Source: Proluteimonas flavola
Lineage (GTDB): Bacteria > Pseudomonadota > Gammaproteobacteria > Xanthomonadales > Xanthomonadaceae
Length of the DNA stretch: 64,000 nt
Direction of reading: 5' to 3'
NCBI RefSeq assembly: GCF_021191705.1
Contig: NZ_JAIWPU010000005.1
Location: 267,151-331,150, forward strand
How positions within the stretch are numbered: the first letter of the stretch is position 1; every line of letters starts with the position of its first letter. The notes under the pieces were generated by a model that did no database searches, was not told where the DNA came from, and saw only the letters and a program-made list of their open reading frames with translations. Made by a program: the position numbers and the translations under genes. Below, piece after piece: positions 31,001 through 39,401 of this stretch.

Positions 31001-33532
31001 CAGGAAATCATCGACCGGTTCAACACCGACGCCGCGGTCGCGGCAAACGCTGCCGCTGACGCGACGGCCAAGGCCAACGCTGCGCGTGATACGGCGCTGG
31101 CCGCCGCCGCTGCCGCTCATGCTGCTGCGGCGGCGGCGCAGGCAGACGCCGAAGCGCTCGCCGCGCAACTGGCCGAGATCACCGGTGCCGACGAGTGGAG
31201 CCCGACCACTCTCTACGCCGCCGCTGCGTTGAGCAAGCGCAACGGTGCGCTGTACCGGGCCTTGCGGGCGAGCACGAACAAGCCGCCCGAGTCATCTCCG
31301 CTCGACTGGGAGAAGATCGGCGATTACGCGAGCCTGGGCGAAGCCGTCGCCGCCGCGCTTTCGCTTTCGCAGCAGACCGCAACCGACCTCGCGGTCCAGG
31401 CGACCCGGCTGGATGCGGTGACAGCGCGCATGCCGACGGGCACGGGCCCGCTCGCGGCATCGGCAACAGTCTCCGACAACAACACCGCCAGCATCAACCG
31501 CGACACCGCGCTCGGCGCACGCCTCGCGGTGACGGAAGCCCGCATGCCGACCGGTTCAGGCGAACTGGCGACCCTGGCCAGGGTGGTGCAGGCCGAGACA
31601 ACGGCGGCCGCGGCGAACAGCGCCCTGGCGACGCGCACCACGTCCATGGAAGCGCGCATGCCGACCGGGACAGGGCCACTCGCAACTCAAGCGACGGTGA
31701 CCGCATACGACGCCGCCAGCGTCACTCGCGACACTGCGCTCGGCAACCGGACGACCGCGATCGAGACGCGTCTGCCGACAGGCACGGGCCCTCTCGCGAG
31801 CGAGGCGCGCGTGGTGCTGGCCGAACAGGCGGCGGCTACCGCTGCGAGCGCGAATGCCTCGCGCATCAGCGTGGTCGAAGGTCGCATGCCGACCGGCACC
31901 GACAAGCTCGCTAACGAAGCCCGTGTCGTGCAAGCGGAAACGGCCGCAGCGAGCGCGAATGCGGCAAACGCCAGCGCGATCCAGAACCTGCAGGCCGGGC
32001 TGCGAAATGCTGCGACGGTAACGAATGGAGGCTTTGAATTCGACGGCGATTGGTCGCTCTCGTCGGAGTACAGCTACTACAGCAGCCAGGCCGAAGCGCG
32101 CAACGGTTCGCGTTACGTCCGGAAGTCCGGGGTCGCTGGCGAAGGCATCACGACGTTCAAGGACGGCGTGAACACGAGCTTTGCTGTTGAAGGAGGAGCA
32201 TCGCTGCGGTTCGGAGGCTACGTGCGGGCTCTCAACTCGGTGACAGCAGCGGGGTATGGCTACATTGCTGTCGCCTACGATGCTTCGGGCAGCATCGTAG
32301 GCAGCAGGTTCGCGCAGCGGCCGGGGGGCGCTTCCCATCTTTGGGCGTTGCTCGAAGATGTCTGGGCCTTGCCAGCAACAGCTGTGTCATGCCACATCCG
32401 GATACGCACTGTCGGCCACTCGTCGGGCGTGATCGGTTTTGACGATGCTTATGCACGTCGAGTTGACCCGGCGACAACCGCGAATGCGAACGCGATTACC
32501 GCAACAGATGTGCGTGTCGCGGAGCACGCGGGGCAGCTGTTGGCGCAGGCGCAGTTGATTCAAGGGCTGCAGGCAACGTCAGGGTCGCAGTCGGCGTCGA
32601 TCAATACGTTGATGCAAGTCAACGCGTCTTCTTCCGCAGCGCCCGATGTCCGGAACGCGTCGTTCGAAACAGTGGGCGGCTGGGGCACTAGCGGCACCAA
32701 CGAAGTGCTGCCAGCGGCAGCGTCTTACGACGCAACGCCCGGACGCACTGGTGCGCGCAGGATGGTGTTCACCGGGAACGCCGACATCGTAAACACGGGG
32801 CGTACCGGCGTCCGCTTTGGCGAGCGGCTGAGGATGACAGCATGGGGCGTTCGGACCGGGCCATCGCTGCCAGCGGCAGCCCAGGTGCGGATCATCGCGC
32901 GGGAGTACGACGCGGCCGGCGGTTTTCTCAGCACCGTACTTGTCGCAACTGCGGAAATCGGCGCGGGCTTCGCATACATCGCCGCAACTGCGCTGTACTC
33001 ACCAAGCTCACCGAACGTGTCGTTTGTGACCGTACAGCTTTCGCCGCGGGGGGTCACGTCGGGCGCCATGGCAATGGACGACGTGAGCGTCGAGCGTCTG
33101 ACTACCGCAGACGAAAGCGCGATGGCGAAGTTCGGCATCTACACCGATGTCAACGGCAATATCGCTGGTATCGAGAGCGAGAACAACGGCCAAGTATCCA
33201 CCGTCAGCATTCTTGCCACCGTGTTCCGCGTCTTCGCCGGCGCCGCAGCCAGCGGCATGGAATGGCAGGCGAGCTACATCCGCATCTACGGCAACGGGTA
33301 TCAGCTGGTGATGGGCACAGGCTTCGGCACCGGCAGCAACCTGGTCCAGTGGTTCGGTCCGAACATTGGCGCCGCGAACTGCACCACGGCGAACTGCACC
33401 GAGTGCAAGACGATCACCGGGCAGACCTTTATCCGCGGCTCCAACGCGCAGGGGCACATGGAGATCACGAATACGCTGCTGCAGGTGTTTGACGTCAACA
33501 ACGTCCGGCGTATTCGCCTGGGTTTGCCCTGA
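28028..33532 (+). CDS. J-like central tail fibre / host specificity protein
   Basis: 1,834 residues from the ATG at 28028 (an in-frame ATG at 28001 would add nine). N-terminal domain with VRPKDGTLIEVRSL, then a hydrophobic pair of segments at about 85-140 (ALYIVAMIALTYFTMGAGAG), as in tail proteins fusing gpI- and gpJ-like parts. The central body (about 150-1,000) includes fibronectin-like beta domains. A coiled-coil Ala-rich stretch precedes five 38-residue repeats (about 1,130-1,320). Two beta jelly-roll-like modules and a DUF1983-like end (GIESENNGQVSTVSILA, then a CTTANCTEC cluster) follow. It recognises the host receptor. Confidence 0.9.
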   Translation: MLPHAHTRLITTPHPVTCEGQRNFAAPLIKGETLGQFLRRSVPNWTGDAWEVRINGVVVPLEVMDRVRPKDGTLIEVRSLVKKQALYIVAMIALTYFTMGAGAGWIAGAAGVAAGGTAAMMIGVGLFMAGSILINKVLGPKPASAGGQADQNTVYNIGAGRNQARPYQPLPLVFGVVKYAPDIISAPYTWYEGEDQILGMVLTPGINAQRVEALTNGDAPLSAYEGVQVYHAGFPGMPDQQIPLYSDADTIQGGELNKDQTWVQRATPARTVRIQVNLEYILGDQTSKGKPYLNVETVEVQYRVTGATNWMPLVSRNFANSSYDPKRATLARDVAEGQYDVRVRILGRAIDGGGSNGRSQWQWTTMTAVQADTASYAGIPRIGVRIKATGQLNGAPDELRCVVHSRPIPVWKGTSWVTEETSNPGAQILQYARGISDENGDRIAGIGLSDDMIDIAALQAFMLHCAAHQFGYNYVVKDARNHDEMVNSLAAAGFGQVTWAGGRLSVVWAAADQPLSGVVNMATIKKGQFQVDYTLANAADGIEFTYYDAEDWSTKTIRVPAPGVTTMLNPATVTGEGVTSEAHAAMLARWHLAQSLYQYKDISFATDIEHLSYQRLSLLSLSHDLTQWGFSGRLVGASIVGGVVSLALDEPVPSPPPGGAYVGLRIPGERTYRVFGVQPFEGTSSTLTLTGAWPNDAPLPGDAAGNPAHDTLWCYDFKATPGYRVRVVAIEPESDLKGARVAVVPESAEFWHYVTTGEYIPAPNESLLQTRPVASGLKVSERQVVQGDTVFTELVASFEIDGPVGDVIVQMSDDNDELVEVARTTTRTAAWRIPGAGTYQIVVRPFAPDGRPGVATVTIYTTIGADAPPVLVDLFDVEERSGGVRLYTWGWLAGTTQSADFAGVEIRYTAGSVPAPDWEAMTPVGADGYHTAPFEAVIPDSGQWTFAARSRNTSGTLSTGMRVVTKTLTANLGEQLDDVTQRQQENKERLDQEIIDRFNTDAAVAANAAADATAKANAARDTALAAAAAAHAAAAAAQADAEALAAQLAEITGADEWSPTTLYAAAALSKRNGALYRALRASTNKPPESSPLDWEKIGDYASLGEAVAAALSLSQQTATDLAVQATRLDAVTARMPTGTGPLAASATVSDNNTASINRDTALGARLAVTEARMPTGSGELATLARVVQAETTAAAANSALATRTTSMEARMPTGTGPLATQATVTAYDAASVTRDTALGNRTTAIETRLPTGTGPLASEARVVLAEQAAATAASANASRISVVEGRMPTGTDKLANEARVVQAETAAASANAANASAIQNLQAGLRNAATVTNGGFEFDGDWSLSSEYSYYSSQAEARNGSRYVRKSGVAGEGITTFKDGVNTSFAVEGGASLRFGGYVRALNSVTAAGYGYIAVAYDASGSIVGSRFAQRPGGASHLWALLEDVWALPATAVSCHIRIRTVGHSSGVIGFDDAYARRVDPATTANANAITATDVRVAEHAGQLLAQAQLIQGLQATSGSQSASINTLMQVNASSSAAPDVRNASFETVGGWGTSGTNEVLPAAASYDATPGRTGARRMVFTGNADIVNTGRTGVRFGERLRMTAWGVRTGPSLPAAAQVRIIAREYDAAGGFLSTVLVATAEIGAGFAYIAATALYSPSSPNVSFVTVQLSPRGVTSGAMAMDDVSVERLTTADESAMAKFGIYTDVNGNIAGIESENNGQVSTVSILATVFRVFAGAAASGMEWQASYIRIYGNGYQLVMGTGFGTGSNLVQWFGPNIGAANCTTANCTECKTITGQTFIRGSNAQGHMEITNTLLQVFDVNNVRRIRLGLP
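31370..31943 (+). repeat. Five tandem 114-bp repeats in J-like gene
   Basis: The motif RMPTGTGPLA (variants RMPTGSGELA, RLPTGTGPLA, RMPTGTDKLA) recurs with its M/L codon at 31430, 31544, 31658, 31772 and 31886, exactly 114 bases apart. Units alternate between a DTALGxR-containing form and an RVVxAExAAA form, suggesting an older 228-bp unit. Likely a coiled stalk whose length can change by recombination. Confidence 0.9.
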
Positions 33533-33837
33533 TGCCGGCCGGGCTTGAAGCATGGGACGCGCAGGGGCGAATCGTCGTTGACCTCACGGATCGACTTACG
33601 CAATACCTGGGCGAGGCGGTCGTGACGGCTGGGGTAAACGGAAGCGTATCGGTCCCGCAAACCGGTGCGGGCAATTCGGTGTGGGCGGCCTTCATTTCAG
33701 GGAGCGTGATCGATCGGTCGCGGGTGACGCCTGCGTTTTCAGTCAGCGGCAACACGATCAGCTGGGCGTGGCCGGCGAATCTCGCCGGTTCGGGGCTGAT
33801 TGCCGTTGGCGGCGTTGTCAAATTCGGACGGTACTGA
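33532..33837 (+). CDS. Small tail fibre-associated protein
   Basis: 101 residues beginning with an ATG inside the J-like stop (TGATG). It reads MPAGLEAWDAQGRIVVDLTDRL, a start I know from small proteins downstream of J-type genes; the rest is beta-rich (SVSVPQTGAGNSVW, GSGLIAVGGVVKFGRY). Probably a tip or fibre component. Confidence 0.65.
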   Translation: MPAGLEAWDAQGRIVVDLTDRLTQYLGEAVVTAGVNGSVSVPQTGAGNSVWAAFISGSVIDRSRVTPAFSVSGNTISWAWPANLAGSGLIAVGGVVKFGRY

Positions 33838-34535
33838 TGGGCGTCTACTTCGAGAGCGTCAATGACGACGCTGCGATCCAGATCGATGACACGTTTGCCA
33901 ACTTCGCCTACGTGCAGTCGGTGGCGGTGCAGCCGGTTGCGTCGACAGATCAGAGCGCGCAGGCCGGGACGGGGCGGTGGTCATTCTCGGTGCAGGGTAT
34001 TGATCCGCTTCTGGCGGTGAGCGCCCCCGATGGCGTGGCACTGGATCAGCGCACGCAGAGCGGATCGGTGTTCAACTTCTCGGGCCTTTGCGAGACGACC
34101 GGCAGCATCACGTTCTACGTGTTCGACCGCCCGGTGATGGGCGGTAGCGGGCAGTACCTAGAGATCCGCAACGCGGCCAATGAGGTCGTGTTCGACGCCT
34201 CCGCACGCTACATGCGCGTCATGGGTCAAATATCCAGCACGGGAGGCGCGGGCTCGATATCGGTGCCAGCCGGCCGGACATACGGTGCGCTATTGGGGCT
34301 GAGCGGCCAGGCAATCACCGTGGCCGGTGGCTACGTCGGTGGTGGCCCGTACTGGCTGGTGCAGGTCATCAACGAGCGACCATTTGTCCGCGTGAGTGGC
34401 GGAGTCGCGTCTTACGGGAGATTCCGCAGCCATTCCTGGGCGCAGGATGGCCCGTCGGGCGTCCCCACGCCGAATCCCGGTCAGTACGGCAGCCCCTCGC
34501 TAATCACTCCAGTGGTCGACATCACCGGCTACTGA
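33837..34535 (+). CDS. Probable tail fibre tip protein
   Basis: 232 residues, ATG overlapping the previous stop (TGATG). MGVYFESVNDDAAIQIDDTF then a Gly/Ser/Val-rich beta protein with YLEIRNAANEVVFDAS and a C-terminal region with Pro/Gly loops. The last large gene of the structural operon; a receptor-binding or fibre role is inferred from position. No family named. Confidence 0.65.
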   Translation: MGVYFESVNDDAAIQIDDTFANFAYVQSVAVQPVASTDQSAQAGTGRWSFSVQGIDPLLAVSAPDGVALDQRTQSGSVFNFSGLCETTGSITFYVFDRPVMGGSGQYLEIRNAANEVVFDASARYMRVMGQISSTGGAGSISVPAGRTYGALLGLSGQAITVAGGYVGGGPYWLVQVINERPFVRVSGGVASYGRFRSHSWAQDGPSGVPTPNPGQYGSPSLITPVVDITGY

Positions 34536-34568
34536 TCCTTCGATACACCAAACCAAAAGAGAAAGCAC

Positions 34569-34898
34569 ATGAGCATGAAGATCAACGTCCGCGTCGATGC
34601 CAACCCGGAACTGCTGCGCCAGCATCTCGAGGACCACCTCGCCGCCAACCCAGTCGCTGAGCGCGAACCGCACCCGTTCCAAGCCGGCGAGTTCATCCGC
34701 TTCACGGGAGACCTCGCCCGAGCACTGAGCGTCGCCCCTGACAACCCGGTGCTGGTGAAAGAGGCGAACCCTGGCTCGCCGACCATCACCTGCCTGTTCT
34801 ACAACGCGAATGGCGACATCCAGGAGCACAACTTCACGCCGTCGCAACTGCGCGGTGCTGAGGACGAAACAGATTCGGAAATTCCCGAAGCGGCTTGA
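34569..34898 (+). CDS. Hypothetical phage protein, 109 aa
   Basis: 109 residues with an AGAGAAAG site. MSMKINVRVDANPELLRQHLEDHLAANPVAE suggests a helical N terminus, followed by a beta part (TITCLFYNANGDIQEHNF) and an acidic tail. No family recognised. The 197 bases after it (34899-35095) show no supportable gene. Confidence 0.6.
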   Translation: MSMKINVRVDANPELLRQHLEDHLAANPVAEREPHPFQAGEFIRFTGDLARALSVAPDNPVLVKEANPGSPTITCLFYNANGDIQEHNFTPSQLRGAEDETDSEIPEAA

Positions 34899-35095
34899 AG
34901 GATTACCCCGATACGGAATTCCCCGTGTCGCAGCCATCCTGCATCAACAGCACGTGCGTGCGCCGCGGCCGTATCCCCCCAGGATGCTGCCGCGATCGCC
35001 GGCCTTCGGGCCAGCGCACGCTGCTGCCTGAATCACGCCGATCAGCGTGGTTTCGGGTCTCGGCCCATGCGACCCGCCCGTCGGAACATGACGGC

Positions 35096-35281
35096 ATGGT
35101 CAACCAGCACAAGGCCCGGTGGGCCGCTCGCCGGGCGGAAGCTCTGGAGCGGCAGGCGATGGACTTGGGCGCGGAGCGGGGCGGGGACTGGCGCGAGCGC
35201 AGCCGTCGACGCGAGGCCGTGACGCGTCTGCATCGCGAGTCGGCCCGCTACAGGCAGATGGAGGCCCGCTGGGCGGCGTAG
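35096..35281 (+). CDS. Small Arg/Ala-rich phage protein, 61 aa
   Basis: 61 residues from the ATG at 35096: MVNQHKARWAARRAEALERQ and two more basic helices (REAVTRLHRESARYRQM). Highly charged, probably helical and possibly nucleic-acid binding. A longer TTG-initiated version from 34895 runs through Cys/Pro/Arg-rich sequence without coding character and is not preferred. Confidence 0.45.
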   Translation: MVNQHKARWAARRAEALERQAMDLGAERGGDWRERSRRREAVTRLHRESARYRQMEARWAA

Positions 35282-35297
35282 TCGCAGGGTCTGCGAC
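35281..35297. promoter_or_regulatory. Perfect 7-bp inverted repeat
   Basis: GTCGCAG-GGT-CTGCGAC starts immediately after the stop of the small basic protein and lies 22 bases upstream of the next ATG. It lacks a T-run. It could be an operator or a processed mRNA end. Confidence 0.4.
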
Positions 35298-35319
35298 GAC
35301 CGGGCGTAGGATCTCGTCC

Positions 35320-35691
35320 ATGAAATGGGTCGGCGTCACAATCCATGACGAGGTGAAGACGGTCCTGCAGATCGACGGCGTCGGCGTGGCGCGGATGAGC
35401 GAGCGGCTGGGAGGGACGTGGTTCGTGTACCTCTGGTATCACCACGGGTTCGAGGATCGGGTCACTCGCAACTGCAGCAGCTTCGAACAGGGCCGGGCCG
35501 GGGTCGAGATGTGGGCGCAGCGGCACATGGACACGCTGTGCCGCGAGGTGGCGGAGATCAACGCGGCGAGTGCCGCGCGGCGAGTCCGGTATGCGTCGGA
35601 AAGCTCGGAGCCGTATCGACCGGTGTATGGGCCTGAGCCACGTCATCCAGGCAGGCCGAAGGGTCAGCGGCGGGGACGCAAGCCGTTCTGA
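35320..35691 (+). CDS. Hypothetical protein at prophage right end
   Basis: 123 residues from the ATG at 35320. A beta-rich first half (MKWVGVTIHDEVKTVLQIDG, TWFVYLWYHHG) is followed by a helical stretch (EMWAQRHMDTLCREVAEINAA) and a basic, proline-containing tail (GRPKGQRRGRKPF). Last prophage gene before the attachment site, a position often held by accessory genes. Family unknown. Confidence 0.6.
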   Translation: MKWVGVTIHDEVKTVLQIDGVGVARMSERLGGTWFVYLWYHHGFEDRVTRNCSSFEQGRAGVEMWAQRHMDTLCREVAEINAASAARRVRYASESSEPYRPVYGPEPRHPGRPKGQRRGRKPF

Positions 35692-35826
35692 TCCGCCACC
35701 CTATCCGCGCGTAACGCATTGATCGGATTGGGCACGATTGTGCCTGTTCTGGGCACGCCTTCTGCCCCCCGTTTCCCTGTCAGATCAACAGGATGGCGGC
35801 GTCACGGCGCAAGTCTGGGGGACAAG

Positions 35827-35859
35827 TGGTCGTCGGTTCAAATCCGGCTACCCCGACCA
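35827..35859 (+). other. attR: tRNA 3' fragment (tRNA-Pro type)
   Basis: T-arm GTCGG-TTCAAAT-CCGGC (35832-35848), then acceptor half TACCCCG, discriminator A and CCA ending at 35859. The CGACCA end is that of bacterial tRNA-Pro, and CTGGGGG just upstream (35815-35821) resembles a GGG anticodon loop. The expected 5' half (CGGGGTA) is absent within 80 bases upstream, so this is the displaced 3' end. The complete tRNA should lie at the prophage left end, outside the window. Everything to the right reads as host. Confidence 0.78.
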
Positions 35860-35875
35860 AAACACGCGACATCCG

Positions 35876-35911
35876 AACGGCCCGTGCGCAAGCGCGGGCT
35901 GTTCTGTTTTT
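35876..35911 (+). terminator. tRNA terminator downstream of attR
   Basis: AACGGCCCG pairs with CGGGCTGTT (one G-U) around a ten-base loop; CTGTTTTT follows. It sits 16 bases after the CCA, as the original terminator of the interrupted tRNA gene. Confidence 0.82.
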
Positions 35912-35930
35912 GGTCGTATCCAGCGTGGCG

Positions 35931-36098
35931 TCAGGCCGCGTCCAGCAGCGCGCGGCCCTCGCTCGTGAGATCGATATCGCCGTCCTCGGCCAGCACGGCA
36001 TAGCCCGCATTGACGGCCCAGTCGGTCTCGGATTCGCTGATGGGTGTCGTCGCGTCGATATCGCGCAGGATGCGGCGCTGGTCATCGTTGATCTGCAT
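35931..36098 (-). CDS. Small hypothetical host protein, 55 aa
   Basis: 55 residues, MQINDDQRRILRDIDATTPI to TSEGRALLDAA. The short, acidic sequence with DLTSEGRALL resembles a helix plus wing end. Start at 36098 chosen as the first well-formed ATG; an upstream in-frame ATG adds low-complexity sequence. First gene on the host side of attR. Unknown function. Confidence 0.45.
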   Translation of the reverse strand: MQINDDQRRILRDIDATTPISESETDWAVNAGYAVLAEDGDIDLTSEGRALLDAA

Positions 36099-36287
36099 GT
36101 GGGTGTCCGGTGCGGGGGATGCGTCAACGTAGCGATGCGGATGTCGGCGAGGCGTGCCCACTGGATGCTCGGCCGATTGCGCACACCGCCAGGCTGAACG
36201 GAACGCCGAAGATGCGCATCAGGCGATGCGCATTCGCGATTGCGACTTCGTATGCTCGGCCTTCATCTTCTTGAACGGATCTGGCTG

Positions 36288-37391
36288 ATGGAGAAGCGGT
36301 TCGGTGTTGCGGTGCTCGCGTTCGCAATGGCATCGGTGTCGGTGGCCCCTACCGTGTAGGCGCAGGAAGCTGCGGCGACCTTGCCTGCGCCCGCCGTGCA
36401 GTCCGATACGTCCGACGTCCGGGACATGGACACCGTCGTCGTCACCGGCGTGCAGCCCGGGCCGGGCCTGTGGCGGGTGCGGCGCGACGATGGGCACACG
36501 CTCTACATCCTCGGCACGCAGTCGCCGTTGCCCGCTGACATCACGTGGCGCGCGGATGAGGTGCGAGACGTATTGACCGAGGCGGGCGTCGCGCTCGGGC
36601 CGCCGGGTGTGCAGGTCGGGGCCGACGTCGGCTTCTTCCGTGGTCTGACCCTCGCGCCGTCCGCATTCCGTGCGATGCGCAATCCCGATGGCGCCACGCT
36701 GGAGGAATTGCTGCCGGCGGATCTCTACGCGCGTTGGTCGGCGCTCAAGCAGCGTTACATCGGGCGCGATCGCGGCATCGAGCGCAAGCGCCGCTTGATC
36801 GCGGTGTATCAGCTGTATCGCGCAGCGCTGGAGCGCAACGGCCTGCGCGAGGGCGGAATCATCGGTCCAGTCATCAACGAGGCGCTCAAGGCGCGTGGCA
36901 TGGAGGTCGCGTCGACCGTGCTCGAGCTCAAGATCGACGATCCACGCGGCGCACTGGCCGCGTTCCGGCGCGAGACGCTCAAGCCCGAGGATCTCGACTG
37001 CGTGCGCGGCACGCTCGACATCATCGAAAGCGATCTGCCGTTGATGACGGCGCGAGCGAACGCATGGGCGGTTGGCGATCTCGATGCGCTGCGCGGCATG
37101 CCCGATGCGCGGGCGCAGGTCATGACCTGCCTGTCGGCGTGGACCGCGAGCGAGACCGCGCGCGAGCTGGGCATGGCGGATGTTCAATCGAAGGTCGGCG
37201 CGGCCTGGCTGTCGAAGGTCGATGCCGCGATGGCCGAACACCCGGTGGTCTTCGCGACGGTGCCTCTGGATTCGTTGCTGCGCGCCGATGGACAGCTCGC
37301 AGCGCTGCGGGCGCGTGGTTACACCGTGCTGGCGCCCGATGAGGCGGACGTCGTCGAAGACGCGGAAAGCGACGAGACAGCGGCGCCCTGA
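36288..37391 (+). pseudogene. GumN/TraB-family protein, amber codon in signal peptide
   Basis: The frame from the ATG at 36288 reads a normal Sec signal peptide (MEKRFGVAVLAFAMASVSVAPTV), then TAG at 36357-36359, then AQEAA and an intact GumN/TraB domain: GLWRVRRDDGHTLYILGTQSPLP near the start, the typical opening, and ARNP/EEL-type helices after. The downstream 336-residue part is open to 37391. The TAG occupies the residue between the -3 and -1 positions of the signal cleavage site; a CAG-to-TAG change would explain it. Without suppression or re-initiation (TTG at 36381) no exported protein would form. Function of the family in bacteria is poorly known. Confidence 0.8.
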
Positions 37392-37392
37392 A

Positions 37393-37410
37393 GGCCCGCA
37401 GACGCGGGCC
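37393..37410. terminator. Hairpin between convergent GumN and dxs genes
   Basis: GGCCCGC/GCGGGCC stem with loop AGAC between two convergent stops (37391 and 37418). No strong T-run, but placement supports a bidirectional end. Confidence 0.6.
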
Positions 37411-37417
37411 CGTTCGA

Positions 37418-39331
37418 TCAGCCCGCTGCGGCGGCCTGCAACGCCACGCCGCCGCTGCGCAGCTCCGGCCAGCGGCGCAGCACCGCCTCGCGGATGCCGG
37501 CGACATCGAGCCCTGCTTCGGCGAGCAGATCCTCGCGGCTGGCGTGATGCTGGAATGCGTCGGGCAGGCCGAGGTGCAGCACCGGCATCGTGACGCCTTC
37601 GGCATTGAGCAGTTCGGCAACACCCGAACCGGCACCGCCGGCGATCACGTTGTCCTCGAGCGTCACGAAGCCGTCGTGGGTCATCGCCAGTTCCAGCAGC
37701 AGGGCGCGGTCGAGCGGACGCACGAAGCGCATGTTGACGACGGTCAGGTCGAGCGTCTCGCCGACCTGCTCGGCGGCCGGCACGATCGCGCCGAACGCCA
37801 GCAGCGCGATGCGCGCACCGTGGCGGCGCACTTCGGCCTTGCCGATCGGGAGGGTGTCGAGCCGGGTATCGATGGCGACACCAGGACCGGTGCCGCGCGG
37901 GTAGCGCACCGCGGCCGGGCCTTCATGGCAGAAGCCGGTCGTCAGCATCGCGCGGCATTCGTTCTCGTCGGCCGGTGCCATGACCACCATGTGCGGCACG
38001 CAGCGCAGGAAGCTCAGGTCGAGGTTGCCGGCATGCGTGGCGCCGTCCGGACCGACGACGCCGCCACGGTCGATCGCGAACAGCACGTCGAGCTTCTGCA
38101 CCGCGACGTCGTGGACCAGCTGGTCGTAGGCGCGCTGCAGGAAGGTCGAGTAGATCGCGACGACCGGCTTGGCGCCTTCGCAGGCCATGCCCGCGGCCAG
38201 CGTGACCGCATGCTGCTCGGCGATGGCGGTGTCGAAGTAGCGCGCCGGATATTCCTTCGAGAAGCGCACCAGCCCCGAGCCTTCGCGCATCGCCGGCGTG
38301 ATGCCGAGCAGCAGCGGATCGGCCGCGGCCATGTCGCAGATCCAGTCGCCGAACACGTCGGTATAGGTCGGCTTCTTTGCCCCGCTCTTGGCGACCAGGC
38401 CCTTGTCGGGATCGAACGGGGACACGGCGTGGTAGCCGATCTGGTCGCCCTCGGCGAGTTCGTAGCCCTTGCCCTTGGTGGTGATGATGTGCAGCAGTTG
38501 CGGACCTTTGAGGCCCTTGAGCGTCTTCAAGGTCTCGACCAGCGCCTGGACGTCGTGGCCGTCGATCGGGCCGGTGTAGTGGAAGCCCATTTCCTCGAAC
38601 AGCGTGGACGGCACGAACATGCCCTTCCAGTGCTCTTCCCAGCGGCGCACGAACTTCGCAGTCGGGTTGTTCTTGTCGCCGAGCAGCTTCTTTCCGCCTT
38701 CGCGCAATGCATTGAGCGTGCGGTTGCCGGTCGCGCGGCCGAGCATCTTGGTCAGCCCGCCGACGGCTTCGCTGATCGACATGCGGTTGTCGTTGAGGAC
38801 CACCAGCATGTCCGGCTCGGGTTCCATACCGCCGGCGTGGTTGAGTGCTTCGTAGACCATGCCGGCGGTCATCGCGCCGTCGCCGATCACTGCGACCACG
38901 CGGCGGTCGTTGCCGGCCTGCGCGTTGGCGATCGCCATGCCCAGTGCGGCCGAGATCGAGGTCGACGAATGGCCGACGCCGAAGGTGTCGTACTCGGACT
39001 CCTCGCGCTTGGGAAACGGCGCCACGCCGTCCTTCTGCTTGACCGTGTGGATGCGGTCGCGGCGGCCGGTCAGGATCTTGTGCGGATAGGTCTGGTGGCC
39101 GACGTCCCAGACGACGCGGTCGTGCGGCGTGTCGTAGAGGTAATGCAGCACCGTCGTGAGTTCGATCACGCCGAGGCCGGCGCCGAAATGGCCGCCGCTC
39201 TTGCCGACGGATTCGATGAGATAGGCACGCAGTTCGTCGGCGATCGCGGGCAGTTCGGCTTCGTCGAACTGGCGGAGGTCGGACGGCGCGTCGATGCGCG
39301 CAAGGCGCGGATAGCGCGTGGAGTCGATCAT
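37418..39331 (-). CDS. dxs: 1-deoxy-D-xylulose-5-phosphate synthase
   Basis: 637 residues, usual length. Joins pyruvate and glyceraldehyde 3-phosphate with loss of CO2 to make DXP, the entry step of the MEP isoprenoid pathway and a precursor of thiamine and pyridoxal phosphate. Seen: [15 protein letters not shown], the thiamine diphosphate motif [18 protein letters not shown], the catalytic Glu in [12 protein letters not shown] and [15 protein letters not shown] in the pyrimidine domain. Cytoplasmic homodimer. Transcribed leftward, convergent with the GumN gene. Confidence 0.97.
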   Translation of the reverse strand: MIDSTRYPRLARIDAPSDLRQFDEAELPAIADELRAYLIESVGKSGGHFGAGLGVIELTTVLHYLYDTPHDRVVWDVGHQTYPHKILTGRRDRIHTVKQKDGVAPFPKREESEYDTFGVGHSSTSISAALGMAIANAQAGNDRRVVAVIGDGAMTAGMVYEALNHAGGMEPEPDMLVVLNDNRMSISEAVGGLTKMLGRATGNRTLNALREGGKKLLGDKNNPTAKFVRRWEEHWKGMFVPSTLFEEMGFHYTGPIDGHDVQALVETLKTLKGLKGPQLLHIITTKGKGYELAEGDQIGYHAVSPFDPDKGLVAKSGAKKPTYTDVFGDWICDMAAADPLLLGITPAMREGSGLVRFSKEYPARYFDTAIAEQHAVTLAAGMACEGAKPVVAIYSTFLQRAYDQLVHDVAVQKLDVLFAIDRGGVVGPDGATHAGNLDLSFLRCVPHMVVMAPADENECRAMLTTGFCHEGPAAVRYPRGTGPGVAIDTRLDTLPIGKAEVRRHGARIALLAFGAIVPAAEQVGETLDLTVVNMRFVRPLDRALLLELAMTHDGFVTLEDNVIAGGAGSGVAELLNAEGVTMPVLHLGLPDAFQHHASREDLLAEAGLDVAGIREAVLRRWPELRSGGVALQAAAAG

Positions 39332-39401
39332 CCGGCAATTGTACGCCCGGCCCCGCGACCGGCGTCACCGGCCTGTCATGGAAGCCGCACGTTCACTGCA
39401 T

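Noticed and set aside
28031..31168. 1,045-codon minus-strand frame opposite the J-like gene
   Set aside because: Arg/His-rich shadow of the fibre gene, no domains, no start signals.
34895..35281. TTG-initiated 128-residue frame
   Set aside because: The upstream part is Cys/Pro/Arg-rich with no coding bias; only the last 61 codons from the ATG at 35096 are kept.
35784..35859. Complete tRNA-Pro gene
   Set aside because: The 5' acceptor half, D-arm and a pairing anticodon stem are missing, so only the 3' fragment is real.
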